DNA from: an uncultured Spartobacteria bacterium
GTDB taxonomy: Bacteria; Verrucomicrobiota; Verrucomicrobiia; Chthoniobacterales; Chthoniobacteraceae
Length of the DNA stretch: 64,000 nucleotides
Reading direction: 5' to 3'
Assembly: GCA_903919125.1 (NCBI GenBank)
Contig: CAIXGS010000076.1
Span: 62,001 to 126,000 of the forward strand
Shown: positions 56,324 through 64,000 of the stretch, piece after piece
How positions within the stretch are numbered: position 1 is the stretch's first letter
How the letters are laid out: each line of letters opens with the position of its first letter
Made by a program: the position numbers and the translations under genes
The notes under the pieces: model-generated
What the model was told of the DNA's origin: nothing
What the model saw: the letters and a program-made list of their open reading frames with translations, nothing else
Database searches by the model: none

Positions 56324-57736
56324 ATGAACCCCACTGACATTCAAATCCGCGCGGCAAGCTGGCATGCGGTGCCAATCCAACTTCGCATCCCGCTAAAATT
56401 TGGGGCGGAAACCGTGACCAGCGTCGTTTGCGCCCGAGTGTGCCTCGAAGTGGAACGCGCTGACGGGACGCTAGCGAAGGGCTGGGGCGAGACTCCGCTC
56501 AGTGTGCAATGGGTTTGGCCATCGTCTGTTGCCTATGTGGAACGACTCAACGCACTGGTTGATTTTTGCAACCGACTTACTCGGGCCTACGCGGATTTTC
56601 GCGCTTCGGGCCACGCGTTTGAAGTCGGCCACGCCTTCCTTCAAGAAGTCCTTCCATCGCTCCTTCACGAAGCCAACGCAGCACTCCCTTCCGGAGTTGA
56701 TATTCCGCATCTCGCCGCACTGGTGTGCGCCTCCCCTTTCGACCTAGCGCTCCATGATGCCTATGGCGTCGCTCATGGCGTCCCCACGTATTCCACGTAT
56801 TGCAAACCGTGGATGGACAAGGACCTTTCACATTATCTCCAGCCCGCAGAAGACGCTCACGGAGTCGATTTTCACGGTCTCTATCCAGCAGACTTTTTCC
56901 GGCCAGCCCCAGAAACACATCTCTTGGCCTGGCACCTCGTCGGCGGTCTGGATCCCTTGGAGGCGCAGGATCCGGGAGCAGGAGAGGTGAAGGACGGCTA
57001 CCCCTCCACCCTGTGCGAGTGGATTGAGCGCGACGGCTTGCAGGCGCTCAAAGTGAAATTACGAGGAAATGACGCAGCCTGGGATTTTGAGCGTCTTAAG
57101 CGCGTAGGCGCCATCGGTCTGGCGCGAGGCGTCCACCTCTTCACCGCCGACTTCAACTGCACGGTCACCGACCCCGCGTATGTAACGGACATTCTGCGCC
57201 AACTCCGTGCGCAGGAACCGGCTCTCTGGGAAAAACTCGCCTACGTGGAACAGCCCTTCCCCTACGATTTGGAAGCGCATCCAATTCCAGTGCACACAGT
57301 AAGCGAAATGGTTCCCCTCTTCCTCGATGAAAGCGCCCATGACTGGACCCTCGTTCGGCTGGGACGCACGCTGGGCTGGAACGGCGTCGCCCTCAAGACT
57401 TGCAAGACCCAAACTGGGGCGCTGCTCAGCCTCTGCTGGGCTCGTGCTCACGGGATGCAGCTCATGGTGCAGGACCTAACCAACCCGATGCTGGCGCAAA
57501 TTACCCACGCCTTGCTTGCCGCACACGCTCCAACACTCGCTGGGGTAGAAACCAACGGCATGCAGTTTTACCCAGACGCCTCCGCTCCGGAAGCTGTGAT
57601 CCACCCCGGTCTGTATCGCCGCAACCACGGACAAATCGATCTCACAACCCTCAAGGGAGCCGGTTTCGGCTATCGCTTAGAGGAAATCCAGCGCGATTTG
57701 GGCGTTCCACAAGCCTCCGCCACCCGACAAGAGTAG
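56324..57736 (+). CDS. Enolase-superfamily (mandelate racemase/muconate lactonising-like) enzyme
   Basis: The 470-aa protein has an N-terminal capping domain (RIPLKFGAETVTSVVCARVCLE) and a barrel with the superfamily features: a KxK-type ALKVKLRGN near residue 250, metal ligands in FTADFNC, VEQPFPYDL and LDESAHDW, and a late Lys in KTCKTQTGA. It therefore probably removes an alpha proton from a carboxylate. It is longer than typical members (about 370 aa), with an insert around residues 170-235. The reaction and substrate are unknown; sugar-acid dehydratase, epimerase or lactonase are all possible. Confidence 0.75.
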   Translation: MNPTDIQIRAASWHAVPIQLRIPLKFGAETVTSVVCARVCLEVERADGTLAKGWGETPLSVQWVWPSSVAYVERLNALVDFCNRLTRAYADFRASGHAFEVGHAFLQEVLPSLLHEANAALPSGVDIPHLAALVCASPFDLALHDAYGVAHGVPTYSTYCKPWMDKDLSHYLQPAEDAHGVDFHGLYPADFFRPAPETHLLAWHLVGGLDPLEAQDPGAGEVKDGYPSTLCEWIERDGLQALKVKLRGNDAAWDFERLKRVGAIGLARGVHLFTADFNCTVTDPAYVTDILRQLRAQEPALWEKLAYVEQPFPYDLEAHPIPVHTVSEMVPLFLDESAHDWTLVRLGRTLGWNGVALKTCKTQTGALLSLCWARAHGMQLMVQDLTNPMLAQITHALLAAHAPTLAGVETNGMQFYPDASAPEAVIHPGLYRRNHGQIDLTTLKGAGFGYRLEEIQRDLGVPQASATRQE

Positions 57737-57795
57737 GTGAATCGTAATTTCCAGGCTAAGAATGCCGTGTGTAGTTGGTGGAATTTATCCCGTCC

Positions 57796-58203
57796 ATGGC
57801 TCCTCTGACTCACATCACCCTCGCTTTCTTCCTTGGCGGTACTTCGCTAGTTGCCGCCCCGGACACGACCGTGCACAGGTGGACCATCCGCGACTTTGAC
57901 GGCGTGCTTTCCGTTGGACTGGAGGGGCATCGCAACTTCGAACGCGGGTGCGACCATTTTAAAGCGGCTTGCGCTGGTTGCCACACCCTCGGCAAGTTTG
58001 GTGGCGGCCAAGCAGTCGATTTAACTCGGCGCGCCCTCACTTACACCCCTGAAGAGCTGCTTTCCCAAATGCTCAACCCCGCGCACCACTCGCCCACGCC
58101 CGCGCGCCAGCTTAACGCCTTTCCCCAGTCTGAGGTGCTCGATCTGCTCGCTTTTGTACTCAGCGGCGCAGATGCTGGGCATTCTTTCTTCCTCAATCCC
58201 TGA
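57796..58203 (+). CDS. Exported monohaem cytochrome c
   Basis: I take ATG 57796 over the upstream TTG 57775. The 135-aa product has a signal sequence (THITLAFFLGGTSLVAA) and a single haem-c motif CAGCH in FKAACAGCHTLGKFGGG, with a likely distal Met ligand in SQMLNP, and an aromatic-rich C-terminus. It would carry electrons outside the inner membrane. The neighbouring enzyme gene and the TolC gene give no clear partner. Confidence 0.75.
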   Translation: MAPLTHITLAFFLGGTSLVAAPDTTVHRWTIRDFDGVLSVGLEGHRNFERGCDHFKAACAGCHTLGKFGGGQAVDLTRRALTYTPEELLSQMLNPAHHSPTPARQLNAFPQSEVLDLLAFVLSGADAGHSFFLNP

Positions 58204-58232
58204 GCGCCCCGGTTTCCTTGCCCATACTTTCT

Positions 58233-59597
58233 ATGCCGCGTTTAGACAAAATATCCCTAGCTTTCCTTCTAATCTGCTCCAACGCAGCAGCCCAGACCTT
58301 GGAAGTGACCGCACCAGTGATGGCGCCACGCTCGACTTCCGAGCGTGAGCCCGTTGGCACACTGATGACTTTGGAACACGCCTACGACATCGCAGCGGCG
58401 TCTGACCAGTCATTGCGAATCGCATTTATCGAAGTAAGCAAGGCTGAGCTTTTACCCAAAAGTGCACTGACAAAAATCATGCCGCGCGTCTCCGGAGGAG
58501 TGGGTTATGAAAAAAGCTCTACCACTTATTCCAGTTCCCAAGCGAGACACAGTGGAACCGCCCAGGCTGACCTTACTTTGACACAACCGCTGCTCGATAT
58601 GACCGTATTTCCCGCACGGCGTAAAGGAGTCCTGGCGGTGGAGGCAAAGCGTCTCGCAAGGCAATTTACCATTCGGGAAACGCTTTATGGCGTGGCATCC
58701 GCCTATTTTGGCGTCCTCAAAGATGAGCGCATTGTGGCGGTGAACAAACAGTCTTTGGCTCTGGCGCAAGAGCAGCAAAACCTGGCTCAGAAGCGTGCCG
58801 ACGTCGGAGAGGTGACCCGCTCCGACGTGTTGCGGGCGCAGGTCAGCGTGGAGACGGCGCGCCGTGTATTAATCACAGCGGAAAACACGCTGGAGCTGCA
58901 GCGTAATACGTTGCGCAACATCCTGAATCTGCCCCCCGACGCTCCTTTGCGTCTGGCCGAGCCGTTACCCTACAAACAGGATGTGCCTGCATTCGGCACC
59001 TTGCTGGCAAGTGCTTATGATCACCGCGAAGACCTGCGCGAACGCGAACTTGTTGTTCAACAAGCCGAGCAAGCAAAGCTAGAGGTTCGTGCGCAGTACG
59101 CGCCGACAATCGTGGCTAACGGCGGACCAACCGTTACAGATTCTCCGCACGCTATTCCCGGAAGCCGAGCAACGAATTGGTCGGCGGACATCGCGGTGAA
59201 ATTTCCCTTTTTCACTGGGGGCCAGCGAGAGTTGGACTTGGTCAATGCGCGCCTGCTCATCGATCAAGCCGTGTTAGAAAAAGAAGTTTTAAGTAAGACC
59301 ATCGAAGGGCAGGTCAAACAAGCGTGGCTAAACGTCCAGACGCTTGAAGGTTCATTGACCGCAGTCAAGGCTCAGGTAAAGGCTGCGGAACAGGGCTACG
59401 CCGACTTGCAAAACCAGTACAGCGCGGGCACAGCCAAAAGCGTCGACGTCCTCTCCGCCCTCCAGGATTTGAGCTCAGCCCGGTTGGATCTCACCTCACT
59501 AACTCTAGACTACGAAGTGGCGCTGCGCGGACTGGAACAGTTCAGCGGCACGTTTCAAGACCTGCGTGTGCGCCAGTTAATGGAAAGAAAACGGTAA
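58233..59597 (+). CDS. TolC-family outer membrane efflux protein
   Basis: I take ATG 58233 (TTG 58218 is the alternative). The 454-aa product has a signal peptide ending in AAA and the two-repeat outer membrane efflux pattern: long helical segments (QEQQNLAQKRADVGEVTRSD; RRVLITAENTLELQRNTLRN; ALQDLSSARLDLTSLTLDY). It forms the outer-membrane channel of a tripartite pump. The following three genes encode the MacA and MacB parts, so the four act together. Confidence 0.88.
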   Translation: MPRLDKISLAFLLICSNAAAQTLEVTAPVMAPRSTSEREPVGTLMTLEHAYDIAAASDQSLRIAFIEVSKAELLPKSALTKIMPRVSGGVGYEKSSTTYSSSQARHSGTAQADLTLTQPLLDMTVFPARRKGVLAVEAKRLARQFTIRETLYGVASAYFGVLKDERIVAVNKQSLALAQEQQNLAQKRADVGEVTRSDVLRAQVSVETARRVLITAENTLELQRNTLRNILNLPPDAPLRLAEPLPYKQDVPAFGTLLASAYDHREDLRERELVVQQAEQAKLEVRAQYAPTIVANGGPTVTDSPHAIPGSRATNWSADIAVKFPFFTGGQRELDLVNARLLIDQAVLEKEVLSKTIEGQVKQAWLNVQTLEGSLTAVKAQVKAAEQGYADLQNQYSAGTAKSVDVLSALQDLSSARLDLTSLTLDYEVALRGLEQFSGTFQDLRVRQLMERKR

Positions 59598-59691
59598 CCT
59601 CGAAAAACAGCACCGCTTTAACAAAAGCGGTGAAATTGATCACTCGCACAACATCGCTTCATACAGTGTGTGACATTCGCCCCTTATTTGA

Positions 59692-60879
59692 ATGAAACGT
59701 TTCGTACTAATACTCCTACTACTCAGCGCTGCCGGAGGAGGTTGGTGGTATTTTATCTATAAAAAAGCTGAAACGCCTGAATACAACACGGAAACCGTAG
59801 CGAAGGGAGACATCACCCAGATTGTGACCGCTACGGGTTCGCTCAAACCAGTGATTAACGTCACCGTGGGTTGTCAGATTTCGGGCACTATCGATAAGCT
59901 TTTCGCCGACTTTAACTCCGTGGTGAAGGAAGGTGACGTGCTCGCCAGCATGGATCCCGCAACCTACGAAGCGATTGTGCAGCAAGCTGAAGGCGAACTC
60001 GCGAACGCCAAAGCCACGTTGGAACTTGCTGAAATCACGGCCCAACGCAAGGAGGAGCTGCTAAAACAGAAAGCGGCCTCCCAAGCCGACGTAGATACCG
60101 CCAATGCCACGCTCCATCAAGCCCTCGCGGGAGTCGCAATTAAGGAAGGCGCTTTAAAGAGGGCGCGCGTCGACCTCAGTCGCTGCACCATCTACTCGCC
60201 CATCAGCGGAATGATCATTTCTCGAAGCGTGGATGTCGGCCAAACCGTGGCGGCCTCCCTGAGCGCTCCGAATTTATTCACTATCGCCAACGACATGACC
60301 AGTATGCAAATTGTTGCATCCGTTTCGGAAGCTGACATAGGCATGGTCGCTGAAGGCCAATCCGTCGAATTCACCGTGGACGCCTTCCCCTACACTCCCT
60401 TCAGCGGAATCGTCGAACAAATCCGTAACTCCCCCATCACTGTTCAAAGTGTGGTGACCTACGATGTGCTCGTGGCTGTCAAAAACCCAGAACTCAAACT
60501 GAAGCCCGGCATGACCGCCAACGTCTCCATCACGGTAGCCCAACGCAAAGATACTCTGCGAGTCTCCAACGCGGCGCTGCGCTTTCGCCTACCGGACCCT
60601 GCTCCTACCGGAGAAAAACCCGTCTCAGGCAACCGTCCCTCTGGAGGGCGCTCCAAGGGGAATCGCCCAGAGAGGAAAGTTCATGTGCTCAAACCGGAGG
60701 CTTCATCCCCGGCTCCTACGCCACTAAAACTGGGAATTTCGGATAATATTTTCACAGAGGTCATCAGCGGCATTTCGGAAGGTGAAGTCGTCGTCACCGG
60801 CTTAAAAAACCCGACTGCCAATGGCGCTCCAAAACCGCCTGCAAATCCCTTGGGCAGCCCCCCAATGCGCCCGCGTTAG
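59692..60879 (+). CDS. macA: MacA-like periplasmic efflux adaptor
   Basis: The 395-aa product has an N-terminal membrane anchor (VLILLLLSAAGGGWWYFIY), then the HlyD-type lipoyl halves (ITQIVTATGSLKPVINVTVG, CTIYSPISGMIISRSVDVGQ) flanking a coiled-coil hairpin (ANAKATLELAEITAQRKEEL), and a C-terminal Pro/Gly/Arg-rich tail with a run of polar residues. It bridges inner-membrane MacB with the TolC-like protein. The long disordered tail near residues 300-330 is unusual. Confidence 0.87.
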   Translation: MKRFVLILLLLSAAGGGWWYFIYKKAETPEYNTETVAKGDITQIVTATGSLKPVINVTVGCQISGTIDKLFADFNSVVKEGDVLASMDPATYEAIVQQAEGELANAKATLELAEITAQRKEELLKQKAASQADVDTANATLHQALAGVAIKEGALKRARVDLSRCTIYSPISGMIISRSVDVGQTVAASLSAPNLFTIANDMTSMQIVASVSEADIGMVAEGQSVEFTVDAFPYTPFSGIVEQIRNSPITVQSVVTYDVLVAVKNPELKLKPGMTANVSITVAQRKDTLRVSNAALRFRLPDPAPTGEKPVSGNRPSGGRSKGNRPERKVHVLKPEASSPAPTPLKLGISDNIFTEVISGISEGEVVVTGLKNPTANGAPKPPANPLGSPPMRPR

Positions 60880-60901
60880 GACTTGCGGCCCAAAAATCCC
60901 G

Positions 60902-61639
60902 ATGTCGCCGGTTATCCAACTCGAACACGTCTGGAAAACGTACCGCTCCGCAGATGTTGAACTGCACGCGGTCCGCGACGTTTCGCTTAAGATTGAGCGG
61001 GGTGAATTCGTGGCGATCATGGGCGCGAGCGGTTCGGGGAAATCGACGATGATGAACATTCTGGGGTGTCTGGACAAACCGACGCAGGGCCGCTTTCTAT
61101 TGGACGGGTGCGACGTCTCCACCTTGGATCGAGACGGACTCGCGGACATTCGCAATCAGAAAGTTGGGTTCGTTTTTCAAGGATTTAACCTGCTCACGCG
61201 CACCTCGGCGCTCGAAAATGTCGAGTTGCCCATGATGTACTCCAGAGGCTCGCTCGGTTCCCGTGAGATGCGCAAACGGGCTGAGGCGGCACTGGCCATG
61301 GTGGGACTCTCCAACCGTGCGGACCATCATCCCAACCAGCTTTCCGGAGGGCAGCAGCAGCGCGTGGCCATCGCTAGGGCTTTGGTAAATCAACCTGCTT
61401 TATTATTAGCGGATGAACCCACCGGCAACCTGGACAGCAAAACCTCCATTGAAATTATGGATGTTTTTCAAACCTTAAACGAGCAGGGCATCACCATCGT
61501 GATGGTCACTCATGAACATGACATCGCCCAATACAACAAACGTTGCATTGTAATGCGCGACGGCGTGGTGCGCAGCGATTCTCCCGTGGTGGATAGGCTC
61601 GACGCCAAAACCCAGCATGCTGCTCTAGAAAACGCATGA
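60902..61639 (+). CDS. macB: MacB-type ABC transporter ATPase
   Basis: The 245-aa ATPase starts at ATG 60902 (the frame from 60821 is overlapping noise). It shows Walker A GASGSGKSTMMNILG, VGFVFQGFNLL, the signature [15 protein letters not shown] and Walker B LLLADEPTGNLD. It is the nucleotide-binding part of a MacB/LolD-type exporter, separate from its permease. It overlaps the permease start by 4 bp. Confidence 0.9.
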   Translation: MSPVIQLEHVWKTYRSADVELHAVRDVSLKIERGEFVAIMGASGSGKSTMMNILGCLDKPTQGRFLLDGCDVSTLDRDGLADIRNQKVGFVFQGFNLLTRTSALENVELPMMYSRGSLGSREMRKRAEAALAMVGLSNRADHHPNQLSGGQQQRVAIARALVNQPALLLADEPTGNLDSKTSIEIMDVFQTLNEQGITIVMVTHEHDIAQYNKRCIVMRDGVVRSDSPVVDRLDAKTQHAALENA

Positions 61640-62853
61640 CCGCGCTGGCCACTTTCAACCTCGCATTACGCGCCCTCCAGCGCAACAAACTGCGCTCCCT
61701 GCTCACGATGTTGGGCATTGTCATTGGCGTGGGAGCCGTTGTCGCAATGGTGGGCATCGGCAACGGAGCCAAAGCGCAAGTGGAAGCGCAAATCGCGACC
61801 TTGGGCCAGAACGTCATTCTGATTTTTCCCGGCAGCTCGTTCAGCGGCGGCGTGCAATCAGGCTCCGGTGGGGTAGGAACGCTCAAACTGGAAGACGCAA
61901 AAGCCATTGCCGACGAGGTTCCCGGCGTAGTGGCGGTGAGCCCAGGCACGCGAGTGACCTCACAGCTCGGGTTTGGAAACCAAAACTGGAGTACTTCCGT
62001 CGCCGGAGAAGCTCCCGAGTATTTCGACATCCGCCAATGGGAAATTGTGGGAGGCGCGGGCTTCACGGAGCAGGATGTGCGCGCTGCTGCAAAGGTTGCG
62101 GTGATCGGCGCCACCGTCGCAAAACAGCTCTTCGGCGAAGAGGAGCCCATTGGCCAGATCATGCGGGTGCGCAACGTTCCGTTCCAAGTGATCGGCGTTT
62201 TGAAACCCAAAGGAACCTCCATCATGGGCTCCGACCAGGATGACGTCGTCGTTGTCCCCTACTCGACCGTCATGAAACGCCTTAGCGGCATCACGAATCT
62301 ACGCATGATTTCCGTGCAATGCGTCAGTGAGGAGCGAACTCAGGCGGTTGTGAATGGAATCACTGATTTAATGCGCCAACGCCACCGCTTGGGACAGGAC
62401 CGCGAGAATGATTTTATGGTGCGCAGTCAACAGGAGATCGCGGAAATGGCGACGGCTACGTCCAAGGTCCTGCGCCTGCTGCTCGGAGCGATCGCAAGCG
62501 TATCCCTTGTGGTAGGCGGCATTGGAATCATGAACATTATGCTCGTCAGCGTAACCGAACGCACCCGGGAAATCGGGATCCGCATCGCGCTAGGTGCTCA
62601 CGGAGCAGACATTTTAAAGCAATTCCTCATCGAGGCGGTGACGTTAAGTTCGCTGGGTGGATTGATTGGGATTCTGCTGGGACTTGGCACCTCGACACTG
62701 CTTTCCCGCTTTGCTGGCTGGCCGACGCTCACTTCAATCAACGCCATCATCATTGCCTTCCTTTTCAGCGCGGCTGTGGGTGTTTTCTTCGGACTCTACC
62801 CAGCAAAAAAAGCTGCGGCGCTGGATCCAATCGACGCCTTACGTTACGAATAA
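61636..62853 (+). CDS. MacB-type ABC transporter permease
   Basis: The 405-aa membrane protein has the FtsX/MacB fold: one N-terminal helix ([20 protein letters not shown]), a large periplasmic domain (about 45-270), and three C-terminal helices with the conserved [21 protein letters not shown] and a final [18 protein letters not shown]. Together with the preceding ATPase, MacA and TolC homologues it makes a MacAB-TolC-like exporter. The substrate is unknown. Confidence 0.9.
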   Translation: MTALATFNLALRALQRNKLRSLLTMLGIVIGVGAVVAMVGIGNGAKAQVEAQIATLGQNVILIFPGSSFSGGVQSGSGGVGTLKLEDAKAIADEVPGVVAVSPGTRVTSQLGFGNQNWSTSVAGEAPEYFDIRQWEIVGGAGFTEQDVRAAAKVAVIGATVAKQLFGEEEPIGQIMRVRNVPFQVIGVLKPKGTSIMGSDQDDVVVVPYSTVMKRLSGITNLRMISVQCVSEERTQAVVNGITDLMRQRHRLGQDRENDFMVRSQQEIAEMATATSKVLRLLLGAIASVSLVVGGIGIMNIMLVSVTERTREIGIRIALGAHGADILKQFLIEAVTLSSLGGLIGILLGLGTSTLLSRFAGWPTLTSINAIIIAFLFSAAVGVFFGLYPAKKAAALDPIDALRYE

Positions 62854-62968
62854 GGGGACCAAACTGGCTGCCCCTCCGCGCTTGCGGCGGGCGCGCTTAA
62901 TGAGTAAATACACCCTTGTACAGACGTTTTTAACACACGGACAATCTCAGTTTCCCCGCATCACTTTT

Positions 62969-63934
62969 ATGGGCCACATCTATAACAACATCATCGAAAC
63001 CGTTGGCCGCACGCCTTTGGTCAAACTCAACCACGTCACAGCTGGTTTGGAGGCTACAATCGCTTTAAAATGTGAGTTCTTCAACCCGCTAGGTAGCGTG
63101 AAGGATCGCATCGGAGCAGCGATGATCGAGGCCGCCGAGCACGAAGGTAAAATCAACGCCGACACAGTGATCGTGGAACCCACTAGCGGTAACACTGGGA
63201 TCGCTCTCGCCTTTGTTTGCGCAGCAAAGGGTTACAAACTAATCCTCACCATGCCCGAGACAATGTCCCTGGAACGCCGCACTTTGCTGGCGATGCTCGG
63301 CGCCCAACTCGTCCTCACCCCCGGCGCTGAAGGTATGAAAGGCGCCATCTCCCGCGCCGAAGAACTGGTGCGTAGTACCCCAAACGCCTGGATGCCCCAG
63401 CAGTTCAACAATCCGGCAAACCCTGAGATTCACCGCAAAACAACCGCCGAAGAAGTCTGGAGTGACACAGACGGAGCCGTGGACATTTTCATCTCCGCCG
63501 TCGGTACGGGCGGTAGTATCACGGGGTGCGCCGAGGTGCTCAAGGCGCGCAAACCTAGTCTAAAAGCCATTGCAGTGGAACCCGCCGACTCGCCGGTCAT
63601 CACGCAGACGATGCACGGTGAACCTGTCAAACCAGGCCCACACAAAATACAGGGCACAGGCGCCGGCTTCGTCCCCAACAACTTGCACGTGAGTGTGCTG
63701 GATGAAGTGATCACTGTCACCAATGACGAGGCTTTCGCCATGGCCCGTCGCCTTGCCAAAGAAGAAGGAATCCTCGCGGGAATTTCCTCCGGCGCGAACG
63801 TACATGCCGCAATCCAAGTGGCCAAACGTCCCGAAAACAAAGGAAAGCTCATCGTAACGATCGCCTGCTCCACAGGGGAACGCTATCTCTCCACCGCCTT
63901 GGCCGCAGAAGCTCGCGCCGCCGTCGGAGCGTAA
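62969..63934 (+). CDS. cysK: Cysteine synthase A
   Basis: The start is taken at ATG 62969 ([17 protein letters not shown]), giving a normal 321 aa; a longer frame runs back into the permease gene, and ATG 62900 would add 23 residues. It has the PLP lysine in [24 protein letters not shown], the phosphate-binding GTGGSITG and GAGFVPNNL. It makes cysteine from O-acetylserine and sulfide. About 66 bp of the window remain after its stop, with no further gene visible. Confidence 0.93.
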   Translation: MGHIYNNIIETVGRTPLVKLNHVTAGLEATIALKCEFFNPLGSVKDRIGAAMIEAAEHEGKINADTVIVEPTSGNTGIALAFVCAAKGYKLILTMPETMSLERRTLLAMLGAQLVLTPGAEGMKGAISRAEELVRSTPNAWMPQQFNNPANPEIHRKTTAEEVWSDTDGAVDIFISAVGTGGSITGCAEVLKARKPSLKAIAVEPADSPVITQTMHGEPVKPGPHKIQGTGAGFVPNNLHVSVLDEVITVTNDEAFAMARRLAKEEGILAGISSGANVHAAIQVAKRPENKGKLIVTIACSTGERYLSTALAAEARAAVGA

Positions 63935-64000
63935 AGAGTAACCCCGCTAACGCGGTTCCGCCATGAGTCCTTCGCGCCCCACGCCCCAAGCAACCCGTGT

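Noticed and set aside
62666-62968. Long N-terminal extension of CysK
   Set aside because: It overlaps the end of the MacB permease in another frame; the family N-terminus starts at 62969.

Overview
The window is a dense bacterial chromosome segment of fairly high GC. Several features point to the Verrucomicrobiota, possibly an Opitutae-like lineage: an autotransporter-type beta-strand repeat protein, a small exosortase-associated (TIGR04073-like) protein, a DUF5069 protein, a very long GreA-domain protein, a secreted neutral-ceramidase-like enzyme, and pseudopilin and GspF genes. This placement rests on remembered family distribution and was not tested by a search. I saw no tRNA, rRNA, CRISPR array, insertion sequence or prophage.

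Layout. 1-5107 is accessory: the 5' end of a surface repeat protein (minus), a doubtful small ORF, a ceramidase-like enzyme (minus), a VapBC-type toxin-antitoxin pair, and a secreted formylglycine-enzyme-like protein. 5160-26056 (minus) is the centrepiece: a cobalamin riboswitch followed by 17 tightly packed, often overlapping genes for corrinoid synthesis, cobalt uptake and nucleotide-loop assembly. The order is cobT, cobS, cobU, cobD-cbiP, cbiB, cobO, cbiA, cbiE, cbiX-cbiC, cbiD, cbiL, cbiF, cbiG, cbiH-cbiJ, hupE, cobW, cobN. Three of these are gene fusions. The gene set is mainly that of the early-cobalt (anaerobic) route, yet it ends with the large late-insertion chelatase subunit CobN and shows no cbiT. 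Also on the minus strand, upstream of the riboswitch, lie rpsU with its own promoter and terminator, an array of about 14 copies of an 11-bp repeat, and a zinc/manganese-type ABC transporter operon containing a small unknown membrane-anchored protein.

29852-45329 is mostly housekeeping: a DsbD-like reductase, plsY-gpsA, a Fur/Zur-type regulator, a VOC protein, a DUF5069 protein, gspF - unknown secreted protein - gspG, a copper-type P-ATPase, the giant GreA-domain protein, eno-ftsB, and prfB with its programmed +1 frameshift. From about 43060 to its stop codon, eno has a sharply lower GC content than its first half and its neighbours, which suggests a mosaic gene.

45370-63934 holds a glycosyltransferase-like gene (minus), cobalamin-dependent metH (a likely consumer of the B12 made here), a small lipoprotein, mfd (minus), the TIGR04073-like gene overlapping an RNA uracil methyltransferase, another lipoprotein (minus), an enolase-superfamily enzyme, a monohaem cytochrome c, a TolC-MacA-MacB-type tripartite efflux set, and cysK.

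No wholly novel multi-gene defence or mobile system is visible. The best candidates for new biology are the hybrid chelatase content and missing cbiT of the B12 operon, the mosaic enolase, the 11-bp repeat array beside the rpsU promoter, and the unknown protein inside the metal transporter operon.
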